DNA of 64,000 nucleotides from Brucella pseudintermedia. Lineage in GTDB: Bacteria > Pseudomonadota > Alphaproteobacteria > Rhizobiales > Rhizobiaceae. Where the stretch lies: the NCBI RefSeq assembly GCF_042697365.1, contig NZ_CP137604.1. One strand, 5' to 3'. Position 1 is the first letter of the stretch; the number at the start of each line of letters is the position of its first letter. Positions 55,508 through 64,000 of this stretch are shown here, one piece after another. The position numbers were made by a program, and so were the translations under genes. The notes under the pieces are model-generated. The model was not told where the DNA came from, searched no databases, and saw only the letters and a program-made list of their open reading frames with translations.

Positions 55508-56215
55508 ATGTTCGACGCCAAGAAACTTCTCGAACAGTTTCTGGGATCACAAATACCCGGTACGTCGGGAAGCGTCCGCGACAAGGCCGGGCAGGTGACC
55601 GATCTGGCAAAGAAGAACCCGCTCGCGACCGGTGCCATTGCCGCAGCCATTCTTGGCACGAAGACCGGGCGCAAGCTCGCGGGCAATGTGGCGACCGTGG
55701 GCGGTATCGCCGCCATCGCCGGATTGGGATATCTCGCCTACAAGAACTACAAATCCGGTCAGGCGCCGCAAACGGCGGAACAGCCGGTTGCGAAGCAGCC
55801 TGAACTTCTTCCGCCGCCTCCAGTCGATTCTCCCTTCCATCCGCAATCGCCGGCAATGAGCAACAGTTTCGCGCTGACGCTGGTGCAGGCGATGATTGCG
55901 GCTGCGAAAGCCGACGGCCATATCGATGACGCCGAACGCGCCCGCATCATGGAGAAGGTGAAGATTTCCGGCCTCGATGATGAAGCGGAAGCATTTCTTG
56001 AGAAAGAGCTGGCCGAACCCGTCGATATCGATGTGCTGGTTTCCGCCGCACAGACCGAAGAGCAGAAGGTGGAGCTTTATACGGCCTCCCGCCTTGCGAT
56101 CGACCCAGACAACCGGGCTGAGCGCGGATATCTGGATATGCTGGCCGGTCGTCTCGGACTGCCGGATGCCCTGGTGGATCACATCGAGGCGACTGTCGCT
56201 TCGGTCAAGGTTTGA
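55508..56215 (+). CDS. DUF533/TerB-like protein
   Basis: 235 aa from ATG 55508, with AGGAGAAATTCG upstream. Gly/Ala-rich hydrophobic region (residues about 40-75: GAIAAAILGTKTGRKLAGNV, VGGIAAIAGLGYLAYKNY), then a TerB-like helical domain (MIAAAKADGHIDDAERARIM). YebE/DUF533 family, function unclear, possibly membrane-associated stress protein. Confidence 0.85.
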   Translation: MFDAKKLLEQFLGSQIPGTSGSVRDKAGQVTDLAKKNPLATGAIAAAILGTKTGRKLAGNVATVGGIAAIAGLGYLAYKNYKSGQAPQTAEQPVAKQPELLPPPPVDSPFHPQSPAMSNSFALTLVQAMIAAAKADGHIDDAERARIMEKVKISGLDDEAEAFLEKELAEPVDIDVLVSAAQTEEQKVELYTASRLAIDPDNRAERGYLDMLAGRLGLPDALVDHIEATVASVKV

Positions 56216-56233
56216 GCTGGTTGGCAGTCATGA

Positions 56234-56265
56234 AAAAACCGGCTGCCAAGCGACAGCCGGTTTTT
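56234..56265. terminator. Bidirectional terminator
   Basis: AACCGGCTG paired with CAGCCGGTT, A-run before and T-run after; serves both the DUF533 gene and the opposing erpA. Confidence 0.9.
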
Positions 56266-56286
56266 GATTTCTCTCTTAAGCCCGGA

Positions 56287-56613
56287 TCAGATGGCGAAGC
56301 TGGTTCCACAGCCGCAGGACGAGGTGGCGTTCGGATTGCGGATCTGGAACGACTGTCCCATCAAATCATCGACGAAATCGATTTCCGAACCGTCCATATA
56401 GGGAACCGAAATCGAATCGATCAGCACCTTGGCGCCGAGCTTTTCGATAACGATGTCGTCGTCAGTCTGCTCATCGACCAGATCGTACTTATAGGAGAAG
56501 CCGGAACACCCGCCGCCTTCGACTGAAACGCGAAGGGCAGTCTTGCCCGGTTCCGATCCGAGAATCTTGGCGATCCGCTTTGCCGCGGAATCTGAAACGG
56601 TAATGCCTGTCAT
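56287..56613 (-). CDS. erpA: Iron-sulfur cluster insertion protein (ErpA/IscA type)
   Basis: 108 aa. The three conserved cysteines are in GGGCSGFSYKYDL and SSCGCGTSFAI. A-type carrier that passes Fe-S clusters to target enzymes. Upstream 178-bp gap divides it from dgt. Confidence 0.92.
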   Translation of the reverse strand: MTGITVSDSAAKRIAKILGSEPGKTALRVSVEGGGCSGFSYKYDLVDEQTDDDIVIEKLGAKVLIDSISVPYMDGSEIDFVDDLMGQSFQIRNPNATSSCGCGTSFAI

Positions 56614-56791
56614 CTGCCTTGTTCCGTTTGCAAATGCGAATATCGTACCGGACGATTTCTCCAGATTTCCGATAGCCGCGTACTTGCCTTCATGATTAGC
56701 TGATAGCTATGAACGCGAATAGCGGAAGTCAATGTCTGTACCGGTTCCGCACCGGTTTGTGTAATCATATTACAGTGAGGGATGCATCGCA

Positions 56792-58000
56792 ATGTCGCTG
56801 GAAGGAATAGGCTTCGGTTATCGCGAACGCGCGCCCTATGCCTGTGATCCGGCGCGCACCCGGGGCCGTTTGGTGCCGGAACCGGAAAGCCCGACCCGCA
56901 CGCCATTCCAGCGGGACCGCGATCGTATCATTCATTCCACCGCGTTTCGCCGCTTGAAGCACAAGACACAGGTTTTCATCGCGCATGAGGGCGATCATTA
57001 CCGCACGCGGCTAACTCATACGATAGAAGTTGCTCAGATCGCCCGTGCGTTGGCTCGCGCATTGCGGCTCGACGAAGATCTGGCCGAAGCAGTGGCGCTT
57101 GTCCACGATTTCGGCCACACGCCCTTCGGTCATACGGGCGAGGAAGCGCTCAACGAACGTATGAAAGCCTTCGGCGGCTTCGATCACAATGCGCAGTCGC
57201 TCCGAATCGTGACCAAGCTTGAGCATCGCTATGCCGATTTCGATGGCCTTAATCTTTCATGGGAAACCCTTGAAGGGCTGGTCAAGCACAATGGCCCTCT
57301 GCTGGGCGCTCATGCGACGCATCCGGACATCCCGGTTCCGTTGCCGATTCTCGATTTCAACGAACGCTATGATCTGGAATTGACGCGCTTTGCCAGTCTG
57401 GAAGCGCAATGCGCGGCCATTGCCGACGATATCGCCTATAACGCCCATGATATCGATGACGGTCTGCGGGCAGGGCTTTTGAGCCTTGATGCGCTGGATG
57501 AGGTGCCGTTGACAAAACGCCTGCTCGATCTGGTGCGGACGCGCTATCCCGATCTTGATCCTGTTCGCACCGGGCATGAACTCGTGCGCAGGCAAATCAC
57601 GATCATGGTGGAAGACGTGATCGAAGAAGCCCAGCGCCGTCTGACTGCGGCTAAGCCGCAAAGCGTGGAAGACGTGCATGGCCAGTCGCACGCGCTTGTG
57701 GCTTTTTCCGACGCCATGCGCGCCGATGAGAAGGCGCTGAAGCGGTTCCTGTTCAAGAACCTCTATTTCCACGACAGCGTCGTGGTGCGCAGGCACGCCG
57801 CCGACAAGATCGTGCAGGACCTTTTCGACGCCTGTTTTGCAGACTTTTCGATCATGCCTCCAGAATGGCAGATGGGCTGCGAGACACTCGACGAAGCGGC
57901 GCGGGCGCGGCGGGTTGCCGACTATCTTGCCGGGATGACTGACAATTATGCCGTGCGAGAACACCGACGATTGTTTGACCGCACACCCGATTTAGCTTAA
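56792..58000 (+). CDS. dgt: dGTPase-like dNTP triphosphohydrolase
   Basis: 402 aa. HD-domain metal site: RTRLTHTIEVAQIARALARA, VHDFGHTPFGHTGEEALNER and the later DIAYNAHDIDDGLRAG. DRIIHSTAFRRLKHKTQVFI is the family start. Hydrolyses dNTPs to nucleosides. This shorter form is standard in alphaproteobacteria. Confidence 0.93.
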   Translation: MSLEGIGFGYRERAPYACDPARTRGRLVPEPESPTRTPFQRDRDRIIHSTAFRRLKHKTQVFIAHEGDHYRTRLTHTIEVAQIARALARALRLDEDLAEAVALVHDFGHTPFGHTGEEALNERMKAFGGFDHNAQSLRIVTKLEHRYADFDGLNLSWETLEGLVKHNGPLLGAHATHPDIPVPLPILDFNERYDLELTRFASLEAQCAAIADDIAYNAHDIDDGLRAGLLSLDALDEVPLTKRLLDLVRTRYPDLDPVRTGHELVRRQITIMVEDVIEEAQRRLTAAKPQSVEDVHGQSHALVAFSDAMRADEKALKRFLFKNLYFHDSVVVRRHAADKIVQDLFDACFADFSIMPPEWQMGCETLDEAARARRVADYLAGMTDNYAVREHRRLFDRTPDLA

Positions 58001-58060
58001 TCGGGGCCAAACGAAGCGGCGTTTCCGGCAGACTGGCCGGGTTCCGCAGGAAATTTTGAG

Positions 58061-58226
58061 CATTTCCAGCAAAAGTGCGAAGCGGTTTTGCGTGGGATAA
58101 TGCGACGAAACAAAGCATTTCCAGCAAAAGTGCGAAGCGGTTTTGCGTTGGACAATGCGATGAAACAAAGCATTTTCGAGCTAAAAGTGCGAAGCGGTTT
58201 TGCATCGGACAATGCGATAAACAAAG
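58061..58226. repeat. Three tandem copies of a 55-bp intergenic element
   Basis: Copies at 58061-58115, 58116-58170 and 58171-58226, each with the core AAAGTGCGAAGCGGTTTTGC and ending in ATGCGA(C/T)GAAACAAAG-like sequence. A diverged inverted copy lies at 44429-44484. The block separates dgt from argS and ends 28 bases before the argS start. Known type of scattered Rhizobiales repeat; tandem triplication is less usual. Confidence 0.85.
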
Positions 58227-58253
58227 CCCGGCGTAAGCCTGACAGGACAGACC

Positions 58254-60011
58254 ATGAATATCTTTGCAGATTTCGATGCACGTATCAAAAAGACGTTGCA
58301 AGATATTGATCTGAAACCGAAAGACGGTAGCGAACTGGATCTCTCGCGCATCGGCGTGGAGCCGCCGCGAGATGCTTCCCATGGCGATATTGCCACCAAT
58401 GCCGCAATGGTGCTCTCCAAGGCTGTCGGTCAGAACCCGCGCGAACTTGCCAGCCGTATAGCCGAAGCTCTTGCCTCGGATGAGGATGTGGAAACCGTCG
58501 ATGTTGCCGGTCCGGGCTTCATCAATCTGCGTCTCAAGGCCAGCTACTGGCAGCGCGAACTCGCGGCGATGTTGAACGAAGGGACGGATTTCGGTCGTTC
58601 CAAGCTCGGCTCCGGAACGAAGGTCAATGTCGAATATGTTTCGGCCAACCCCACTGGCCCGATGCATGTCGGCCATTGCCGTGGCGCGGTCGTGGGCGAC
58701 GTTCTGGCCAATCTGCTGAAATTCGCGGGCTATGATGTGGTCAAGGAATACTACATCAACGATGCGGGTGCGCAGATCGATGTGCTGGCAAGGTCCGTCA
58801 TGGTGCGTTACCGCGAAGCGCTGGGCGAAAATATCGGCGAAATTCCGTCAGGTCTCTATCCGGGCGACTATCTCGTTCCGGTCGGCCAGGAACTTGCAAA
58901 GGAATTCGGCACGAAGCTTCTGGAAATGCCGGAAGCCGAAGCGCTCGCTCTGGTGAAGGATCGCACGATCGACGCCATGATGGCGATGATCCGCGCCGAT
59001 CTCGATGCGCTCAACGTGCATCATGACGTGTTCTTCTCGGAGCGGAAGCTGCATGTCGACCACGCCCGGGCGATTCGCAATGCGATCAACGACCTGACGC
59101 TCAAGGGGCATGTCTACAAGGGCAAGCTGCCGCCGCCGAAGGGCCAGCTTCCCGAGGATTGGGAAGATCGCGAGCAGACTCTGTTCCGCTCGACCGAAGT
59201 GGGCGACGATATCGACCGTCCGCTGATGAAGTCCGATGGCGCTTTCACTTATTTTGCCGGCGACGTTGCCTATTTCAAGGACAAGTATGACCGCGGCTTC
59301 AACGAGATGATCTATGTGCTGGGCGCCGATCACGGTGGCTACGTCAAGCGTCTGGAGGCGGTCGCAAGGGCTGTTTCCGACGGCAAGGCGAAGCTGACGG
59401 TGCTGCTCTGCCAGCTGGTCAAGCTTTTCCGCGACGGCGAGCCTGTGCGCATGTCGAAGCGGGCAGGCGAGTTCATCACGCTGCGCGACGTGGTTGATGA
59501 AGTGGGCCGCGATCCGGTCCGTTTCATGATGCTTTACCGGAAGAACGACGCGCCGCTGGACTTCGATTTTGCCAAGGTGACGGAACAGTCGAAGGACAAT
59601 CCGGTCTTTTACGTGCAATATGCTTCCGCGCGTTGCCATTCGGTTTTCCGGCAGGCAGCCGATCAGCTCGGCCTGTCCGAGCTCGACCGGATCGGCATGG
59701 CCGCTCATTTCGACAAGCTGACCGATGAAAGCGAAATCGCGCTCGTTCGCAAGCTCGCAGAATATCCGCGTCTGATCGAGGCGGCGGCGATTCATCAGGA
59801 GCCGCACCGGCTTGCTTTCTACCTCTATGATCTCGCCAGCGCGTTCCATTCGCAATGGAATAGAGGCACAGAGAACCCGGACTTACGTTTTATTAAGGTT
59901 AACGATCCAGACTTGTCGCTAGCCAGGCTAGGGCTGGTACAGGTTGTTTCCGATGTGCTGACTTCCGGATTGACGATAATCGGTGCGGATGCTCCAACGG
60001 AAATGCGCTAG
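58254..60011 (+). CDS. argS: Arginyl-tRNA synthetase
   Basis: 585 aa, class I. HVGH in ANPTGPMHVGHCRGAVV is the HIGH motif; the KMSKS equivalent is VRMSKRAGEFITL. Anticodon-binding helical C-terminus contains QYASARCHSVFRQAA. Full length with GACAGGACAGACC before the ATG. Confidence 0.96.
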   Translation: MNIFADFDARIKKTLQDIDLKPKDGSELDLSRIGVEPPRDASHGDIATNAAMVLSKAVGQNPRELASRIAEALASDEDVETVDVAGPGFINLRLKASYWQRELAAMLNEGTDFGRSKLGSGTKVNVEYVSANPTGPMHVGHCRGAVVGDVLANLLKFAGYDVVKEYYINDAGAQIDVLARSVMVRYREALGENIGEIPSGLYPGDYLVPVGQELAKEFGTKLLEMPEAEALALVKDRTIDAMMAMIRADLDALNVHHDVFFSERKLHVDHARAIRNAINDLTLKGHVYKGKLPPPKGQLPEDWEDREQTLFRSTEVGDDIDRPLMKSDGAFTYFAGDVAYFKDKYDRGFNEMIYVLGADHGGYVKRLEAVARAVSDGKAKLTVLLCQLVKLFRDGEPVRMSKRAGEFITLRDVVDEVGRDPVRFMMLYRKNDAPLDFDFAKVTEQSKDNPVFYVQYASARCHSVFRQAADQLGLSELDRIGMAAHFDKLTDESEIALVRKLAEYPRLIEAAAIHQEPHRLAFYLYDLASAFHSQWNRGTENPDLRFIKVNDPDLSLARLGLVQVVSDVLTSGLTIIGADAPTEMR

Positions 60012-60324
60012 AGTATAGTTTGAAAGGTGAAGACCTTTTGGGACGGATTATACTCGAAAAATGGTCTCCGCAGTCCGCAGGCCGGAATAGGCGGCTCGAG
60101 ATGATTTCGGAGATCAGGCGACTGTCATGAAGCTTTTGAGGTCGAAAGACTGATTGAAGGCAAAGGTTGGCAAGTCGAACGGGTGGAAGGCTACAATGAA
60201 CGCAAGTCATTGGTCTTCCTTCTGGCGCAGGAAACTTCCGTCAACTTTTGCCCACATTGCCTCGCTAAATAAGCAATGTATGGAGACGTCTTGCGGCGTC
60301 CAGGGTTTGAGTTAGGAACACGCC
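60012..60324. other. 313-bp region with an orphan reading frame
   Basis: From about 60126 to 60269 the plus strand is open in one frame, encoding a protein-like stretch (VERLIEGKGWQVERVEGYNE ... NFCPHC) without a start codon. It could be a remnant gene end or a frameshifted small ORF (another frame, LGRIILEKWSPQ..., ends just before it). The promoter of the SPOR gene should be in the right part. Confidence 0.35.
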
Positions 60325-63255
60325 ATGACGGACAGCAGTGCAAATCCCCGTAATTACGGCGAGCGTCCGTTGCACGAAGACGACCCGCTGATGGAACTTT
60401 CGCGGATCATGGACTTCGGCACGCCTGCTGATGCCAACGTCGCTTGGAATGAGCGCCAATCCACTCAGTTCGGGAATACGCATTTTGAGGACCGGACCAA
60501 TCCCGGCTTCGATCCTTCCCTGGATCTGGAGCGCGAGCTGCTCGGCGACTTCAGCGATTATTCCCAGCCTGCGGAACAGTCGCAGTTCGCCGCGCCGGCG
60601 CATGATGATTCCTATCTGGCGGATGCCCCGCTTATTCACGAAGAAGAACTTGCTTCCGCTCTGGAAGACGAGCTCGATCTTCAGATGGATCAGGAGGAGC
60701 GGGCCCCGCAACCGGAAGCACCCTCATTCGAAACGCTTGAATTTGAAGAGGCCGATCGCACCGAGCCGGTGCCGCAATTCGACTATAACGACTACTCGGC
60801 TGCTCGTGATTCGCATGAAGATACCTTCGCCGCGTCTTCTCCGGCCTATGGCCGCAGGGAAACGATCGAGCCGCTTCAAATCGATCAGGACGACTACGAT
60901 CCAACCATCTACCAGCCAGCGATAGAGCCTCACGAGGAGGTTTATCAAGCGGCGCGTCTCCCGGACTGGAACGTTCAGGCTGTCGAGCCCGAGCAGCCTT
61001 CATATGCTGCTGTTTCCACGCCGGTTTCGCTTGAAGATGAACTGGAAAACCTCCTGTTCGGCGACGAGCCCAAGCCGGTCTCTCATGACGAGACTTACTT
61101 CTCGCATGTTGCGCCGACGGAAACGCCAAATGCCCATCACGATGCGGTTCCAGTGCAGAATTCCGGTTATCAGGATGAGCCGGAACTGAACGATTTGCAT
61201 TTCGATGAACCCGCTTACAGTGAGCCTCAGGCTGCCGCTCCCGTCACACAGGCGCAGGCTTACGCGCCCCAGGCCATTCCTGCCGGATATCCCTACTATA
61301 CGCGGAGCAATTTCTCTTCCGGCGTTCCGGGGCAGGACACGCTAGCGACCACGCCGCAGGCTGATTATCCGTCCGCAACCCCTTCTCTGGATGACGAAGA
61401 CAATTTCTCCTTCGATGATGATTTTTCGTTCGATGTCGAGGAAGCTGCAACGGCGGCGGCTGGCGAAGGTACGGAGGATGATCTTTCGGAACTCGATGAG
61501 ATCAGTCTCTCCGAGGACGATTTCGGCTTTGAGCCATCTGGCGATGTTTCAAACGTTCAGGACGAAAATGCTTTCAACGAAGATGATTTCTTCACCGAAG
61601 ATGACCTCGATCTGAATGTGGAGCCTGAAGAAGAACCAACCGCTTATGCGCATGCCGTGCGTTCGGACGATGAATATCGGTCTTCCCCGGCTTCGTTCTC
61701 GCCGTTCGGAACTGCAAACAGGGCCGCGATCAGCGCGCCCGCGCCGGAAGTCGAAACCCTGAGCGTGGCGGAAGAAAAGGTCGAGCAGACACATTCTCTC
61801 GATCTGCCGGAAATCAATTACGGCGAAGAAGAAACCAATGCCGGCTTGACCGATCTTGAAGCGGAATTCGCTGAGGTCTTCAACACGGTCGGCGTCGACG
61901 AAACGGCAAAATCCGATGCCCAGAGCGAAGCTGACAGGGCTTTTGAGGATATTTTCCGCGAAAGCGCGTCAAGCTATCTGCCGAACTCTGGCGCAAGTCT
62001 CGGTGCCGCTGTTGGCGCTGCGGCGATGGGCGTTGGTGCTGCCGCTGCTGCGGGGGCATATGGCCGCTCGCAGGCGACGGCTCAGGCTCCGGTGCAGTTC
62101 AATCCGTCCAGCCAGCTTGGCAATGAAGACGACTTCTACAACCATTGGGCCGCCCAGGGCGCACAGCCGCTCGAAGCTGGCGATTATGGTGAACGGGCCG
62201 CGATGCAGCCGGAAGACGATCTTGGCAGCGCCGCCGAAGCCTATCGCAATCGCCCGGTTCGTGGCCGTCGCGGCCTTATCCTGGCAAGCGTGGCCGGCGT
62301 AGCCGTGCTGCTGGGCGGGATCGGCTATCACTTTCTCGGCGGCGCCGGTTCCGGTGAACCGGTCGTGATTCGCGCCGACAACCAGCCGATCAAGATGCAG
62401 CCGGAAAATCCCGGCGGCGCGACAGTGCCGAACCAGGACAAGGCGGTATATGACCGTGTTGCCGGTACGCTGCCGAACAATCCGGAACAAAAGTCGCTGA
62501 TCACATCCGGCGAAGAGCCGGTGGATATTTCCGGCACGGATGACAGCGAGAACATGGTGGACAACACCCCCGAGGAGCCGCAGGTGGCGAATAATGCACC
62601 GGCCGTGAATCAGGACAACCGCAATGCGCCGCTGGTCCAGCCGCGCGAAGTGGAAACCATGATCGTGCGGCCGGATGGCTCGATCATTCAGCCTTCTCCG
62701 GCACCGGAAGAAACCGCTTCGCAAATGCCTCCGGCAAACAGCACGCAGCCCGCTGCACCGGCTGGTGGCGACGAAATCGCCGCGCTCGCGGCTGGCAACG
62801 CGCCGGCAGAACCTGCCGCACAGGTGTCGCCGCAGCCTCAGCAAGCTGCTGAAACGCCGCGTCTTCCCGTCCGCGCGCCGGTGGTGCCGTCGCGCCCGGC
62901 TGAACAGCCGGTCAATATCGTCGGCAACGTGCCGCAGCGTACGCAGGCCCCGGCTGCATCCAACCCGGCTCCCGCACCGGCTGCGCCGCAGATTGCATCG
63001 GCAGCAGGTGCAGGCGGCTACTTCATCCAGATCGCTTCGCAGCCATCGGCTGAACTGGCCCAGAAGTCCTATGCGAACATGGCCCAGAAGTACGGCAGCG
63101 TGATCGGCGGCCGCAGTGTGGACATCAAGCGCGCCGACATTCCGGGCAAGGGCACCTACTATCGTGTCCGCGTTCAGGGCGGCTCCAAGGACGACGCCTC
63201 CGCACTGTGCGCTCGTCTCAAGTCCGCTGGCGGCAGCTGCTTCGTCACGCAGTGA
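60325..63255 (+). CDS. Large SPOR-domain cell-envelope protein
   Basis: 976 aa. Residues 1-630 are acidic, disordered (many Asp/Glu/Pro/Ala, e.g. FSFDDDFSFDVEEAATAA). Single span at about 650 (RGLILASVAGVAVLLGGIGY). A long Pro/Ala/Gln periplasmic linker follows, then C-terminal SPOR domain (AGGYFIQIASQPSAELAQKS, DIPGKGTYYRVRVQGGS). SPOR binds denuded septal glycan, so it acts in division or growth. Directly upstream of nagZ, as usual in Rhizobiales. Confidence 0.88.
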   Translation: MTDSSANPRNYGERPLHEDDPLMELSRIMDFGTPADANVAWNERQSTQFGNTHFEDRTNPGFDPSLDLERELLGDFSDYSQPAEQSQFAAPAHDDSYLADAPLIHEEELASALEDELDLQMDQEERAPQPEAPSFETLEFEEADRTEPVPQFDYNDYSAARDSHEDTFAASSPAYGRRETIEPLQIDQDDYDPTIYQPAIEPHEEVYQAARLPDWNVQAVEPEQPSYAAVSTPVSLEDELENLLFGDEPKPVSHDETYFSHVAPTETPNAHHDAVPVQNSGYQDEPELNDLHFDEPAYSEPQAAAPVTQAQAYAPQAIPAGYPYYTRSNFSSGVPGQDTLATTPQADYPSATPSLDDEDNFSFDDDFSFDVEEAATAAAGEGTEDDLSELDEISLSEDDFGFEPSGDVSNVQDENAFNEDDFFTEDDLDLNVEPEEEPTAYAHAVRSDDEYRSSPASFSPFGTANRAAISAPAPEVETLSVAEEKVEQTHSLDLPEINYGEEETNAGLTDLEAEFAEVFNTVGVDETAKSDAQSEADRAFEDIFRESASSYLPNSGASLGAAVGAAAMGVGAAAAAGAYGRSQATAQAPVQFNPSSQLGNEDDFYNHWAAQGAQPLEAGDYGERAAMQPEDDLGSAAEAYRNRPVRGRRGLILASVAGVAVLLGGIGYHFLGGAGSGEPVVIRADNQPIKMQPENPGGATVPNQDKAVYDRVAGTLPNNPEQKSLITSGEEPVDISGTDDSENMVDNTPEEPQVANNAPAVNQDNRNAPLVQPREVETMIVRPDGSIIQPSPAPEETASQMPPANSTQPAAPAGGDEIAALAAGNAPAEPAAQVSPQPQQAAETPRLPVRAPVVPSRPAEQPVNIVGNVPQRTQAPAASNPAPAPAAPQIASAAGAGGYFIQIASQPSAELAQKSYANMAQKYGSVIGGRSVDIKRADIPGKGTYYRVRVQGGSKDDASALCARLKSAGGSCFVTQ

Positions 63256-63276
63256 TAGACGACACACTGAGTATCG

Positions 63277-63302
63277 AAAGGGCGGCTTCGGTCGCCCTTT
63301 TT
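63277..63302 (+). terminator. Terminator after the SPOR gene
   Basis: AAAGGGCG-GCTTCGGT-CGCCCTTT followed by TT. Confidence 0.8.
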
Positions 63303-63393
63303 CATGGTCCACTACCAAGCTCTGATTTTTTCGGTTAAACCGGGGCGGGCTTGTTTGAGTACAGCATTTCCGGACATTATTGGGGAAAAGCGC

Positions 63394-64000
63394 ATGATAG
63401 ACTGCAAGGCATGGATTGCCGGTGTGTCGGGAACGAAACTGACGGAAGACGAAATCGCGTTTTTCCGCGACGAAAGGCCCTGGGGCTTTATTCTTTTCGC
63501 GCGCAATGTTGAAAGCCTTGAACAGGTTTCTGATCTCACGGCGCATATGCGTGACCTGACGGGGCGGGACCAGACCCCTGTTTTCATCGATCAGGAAGGT
63601 GGCCGCGTGCAGCGCCTTCGCCCGCCGCTCGTGCCAAATTATCCTTCTGCCTCGGAAGTAGGCGCGATTTACGCGCGCGATCGCGAGGCGGGACTGCGCG
63701 CTGCATGGCTTCACGCTCGTCTTCATGCATTCGATTTGTTGAAGGTCGGCGTCAATGTGGACTGCCTGCCGGTGCTGGACGTACCTGTGGAGGGCGCGCA
63801 TGACGTCATCGGCGCACGAGCCTATTCCAAGAATCCGCATGCGGTTGCCGCAATGGGACGAGCCGCTGCCGAGGGCTTGCTGGCCGGTGGTTTGTTGCCC
63901 GTAGTCAAGCATATGCCGGGGCATGGCCGTGCCTTTGCCGACACGCACAAGGAGCTGGCGCGCGTTACCGTTCCACTGAATGAACTGGTCGCGCATGACT
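63394..64000 (+). CDS. nagZ: Beta-N-acetylhexosaminidase NagZ, cut by window end
   Basis: ATG at 63394, open for 202 codons to the last base. Reads CKAWIAGVSGTKLTEDEIAF, GFILFARNVESLEQV, VFIDQEGGRVQRLRPP, and the signature KHMPGHGRAFADTHKEL with the His/Asp catalytic region of GH3 NagZ enzymes. Removes GlcNAc from muropeptides in cell-wall recycling. C-terminus not visible. Confidence 0.92.
   Translation, partial: MIDCKAWIAGVSGTKLTEDEIAFFRDERPWGFILFARNVESLEQVSDLTAHMRDLTGRDQTPVFIDQEGGRVQRLRPPLVPNYPSASEVGAIYARDREAGLRAAWLHARLHAFDLLKVGVNVDCLPVLDVPVEGAHDVIGARAYSKNPHAVAAMGRAAAEGLLAGGLLPVVKHMPGHGRAFADTHKELARVTVPLNELVAHD

Noticed and set aside
61969..63996. 675-aa minus-strand frame
   Set aside because: Opposes the SPOR gene and nagZ; repetitive Arg/His content typical of a shadow frame.

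Overview
The window joins most of a temperate-phage genome (about 1 to 38,100) to ordinary chromosome (about 38,100 to 64,000) of a Rhizobiales bacterium, most likely Brucella/Ochrobactrum. The chromosomal side carries acpXL with two ketoacyl synthases for very-long-chain lipid A acyl chains, an ExoR-like Sel1 protein, a GH108 muramidase, phosphonate genes, cobS/cobT, erpA, dgt, argS, a large SPOR-domain protein and the start of nagZ. Short palindromic intergenic repeats of a kind common in this order lie between them. No integrase is visible, so the phage presumably continues left of base 1.

Prophage left arm (1-5,726, minus strand): a leftward early operon of mostly ATGA-coupled genes. It has an HNH endonuclease, a YbcO-like nuclease and small unknowns, plus a recombination module of a RecA-fold Sak4-like ATPase, a RecB-like PD-(D/E)XK nuclease and a small protein ending in an SSB-like acidic tip. 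Its promoter has a palindromic operator (TATCC-N8-GGATA type) filling the -35/-10 spacer. Control region (5,727-9,540): an unknown rightward 308-aa gene, an XRE/ImmA-type repressor-protease pair with its own operator, a canonical alphaproteobacterial SOS box (GTTC-N7-GTTC) before two small genes, a second XRE repressor, and a Cro-like gene whose promoter repeats the PL architecture.

Rightward early region (9,306-15,544): Cro-like, GapR-like, orphan methyltransferase, RusA, DUF1376 replication protein, a coiled-coil/DnaA-domain-IV protein, small membrane proteins, and a 212-aa protein in the position of lambda Q. It is followed by a candidate promoter and terminator, then about 790 nt of non-coding, highly structured sequence with two CAT-anticodon tRNAs, ended by a strong UUCG terminator (15,640-16,427).

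Late region (16,445-38,017): small genes, terminase, P22-like portal, scaffold, N4-gp56-type capsid, head fibre, gp4/gp10-like tail hub, an S74-chaperone protein, ejection proteins, tail lysozyme, collar and tail fibre, endolysin, holin candidates and overlapping spanins. This indicates a podovirus-like virion. A four-gene minus-strand cargo block (two lipoproteins, a membrane protein and a cytosolic protein) interrupts the late operon.

The prophage ends within about 100 bp of the stop codon of the last ketoacyl synthase, so it probably separates the acpXL operon from its usual downstream genes. The most novel-looking elements are the structured RNA/tRNA block, the dual-repressor plus SOS-box switch with an antisense overlap, and a ketoacyl synthase apparently lacking its catalytic cysteine.
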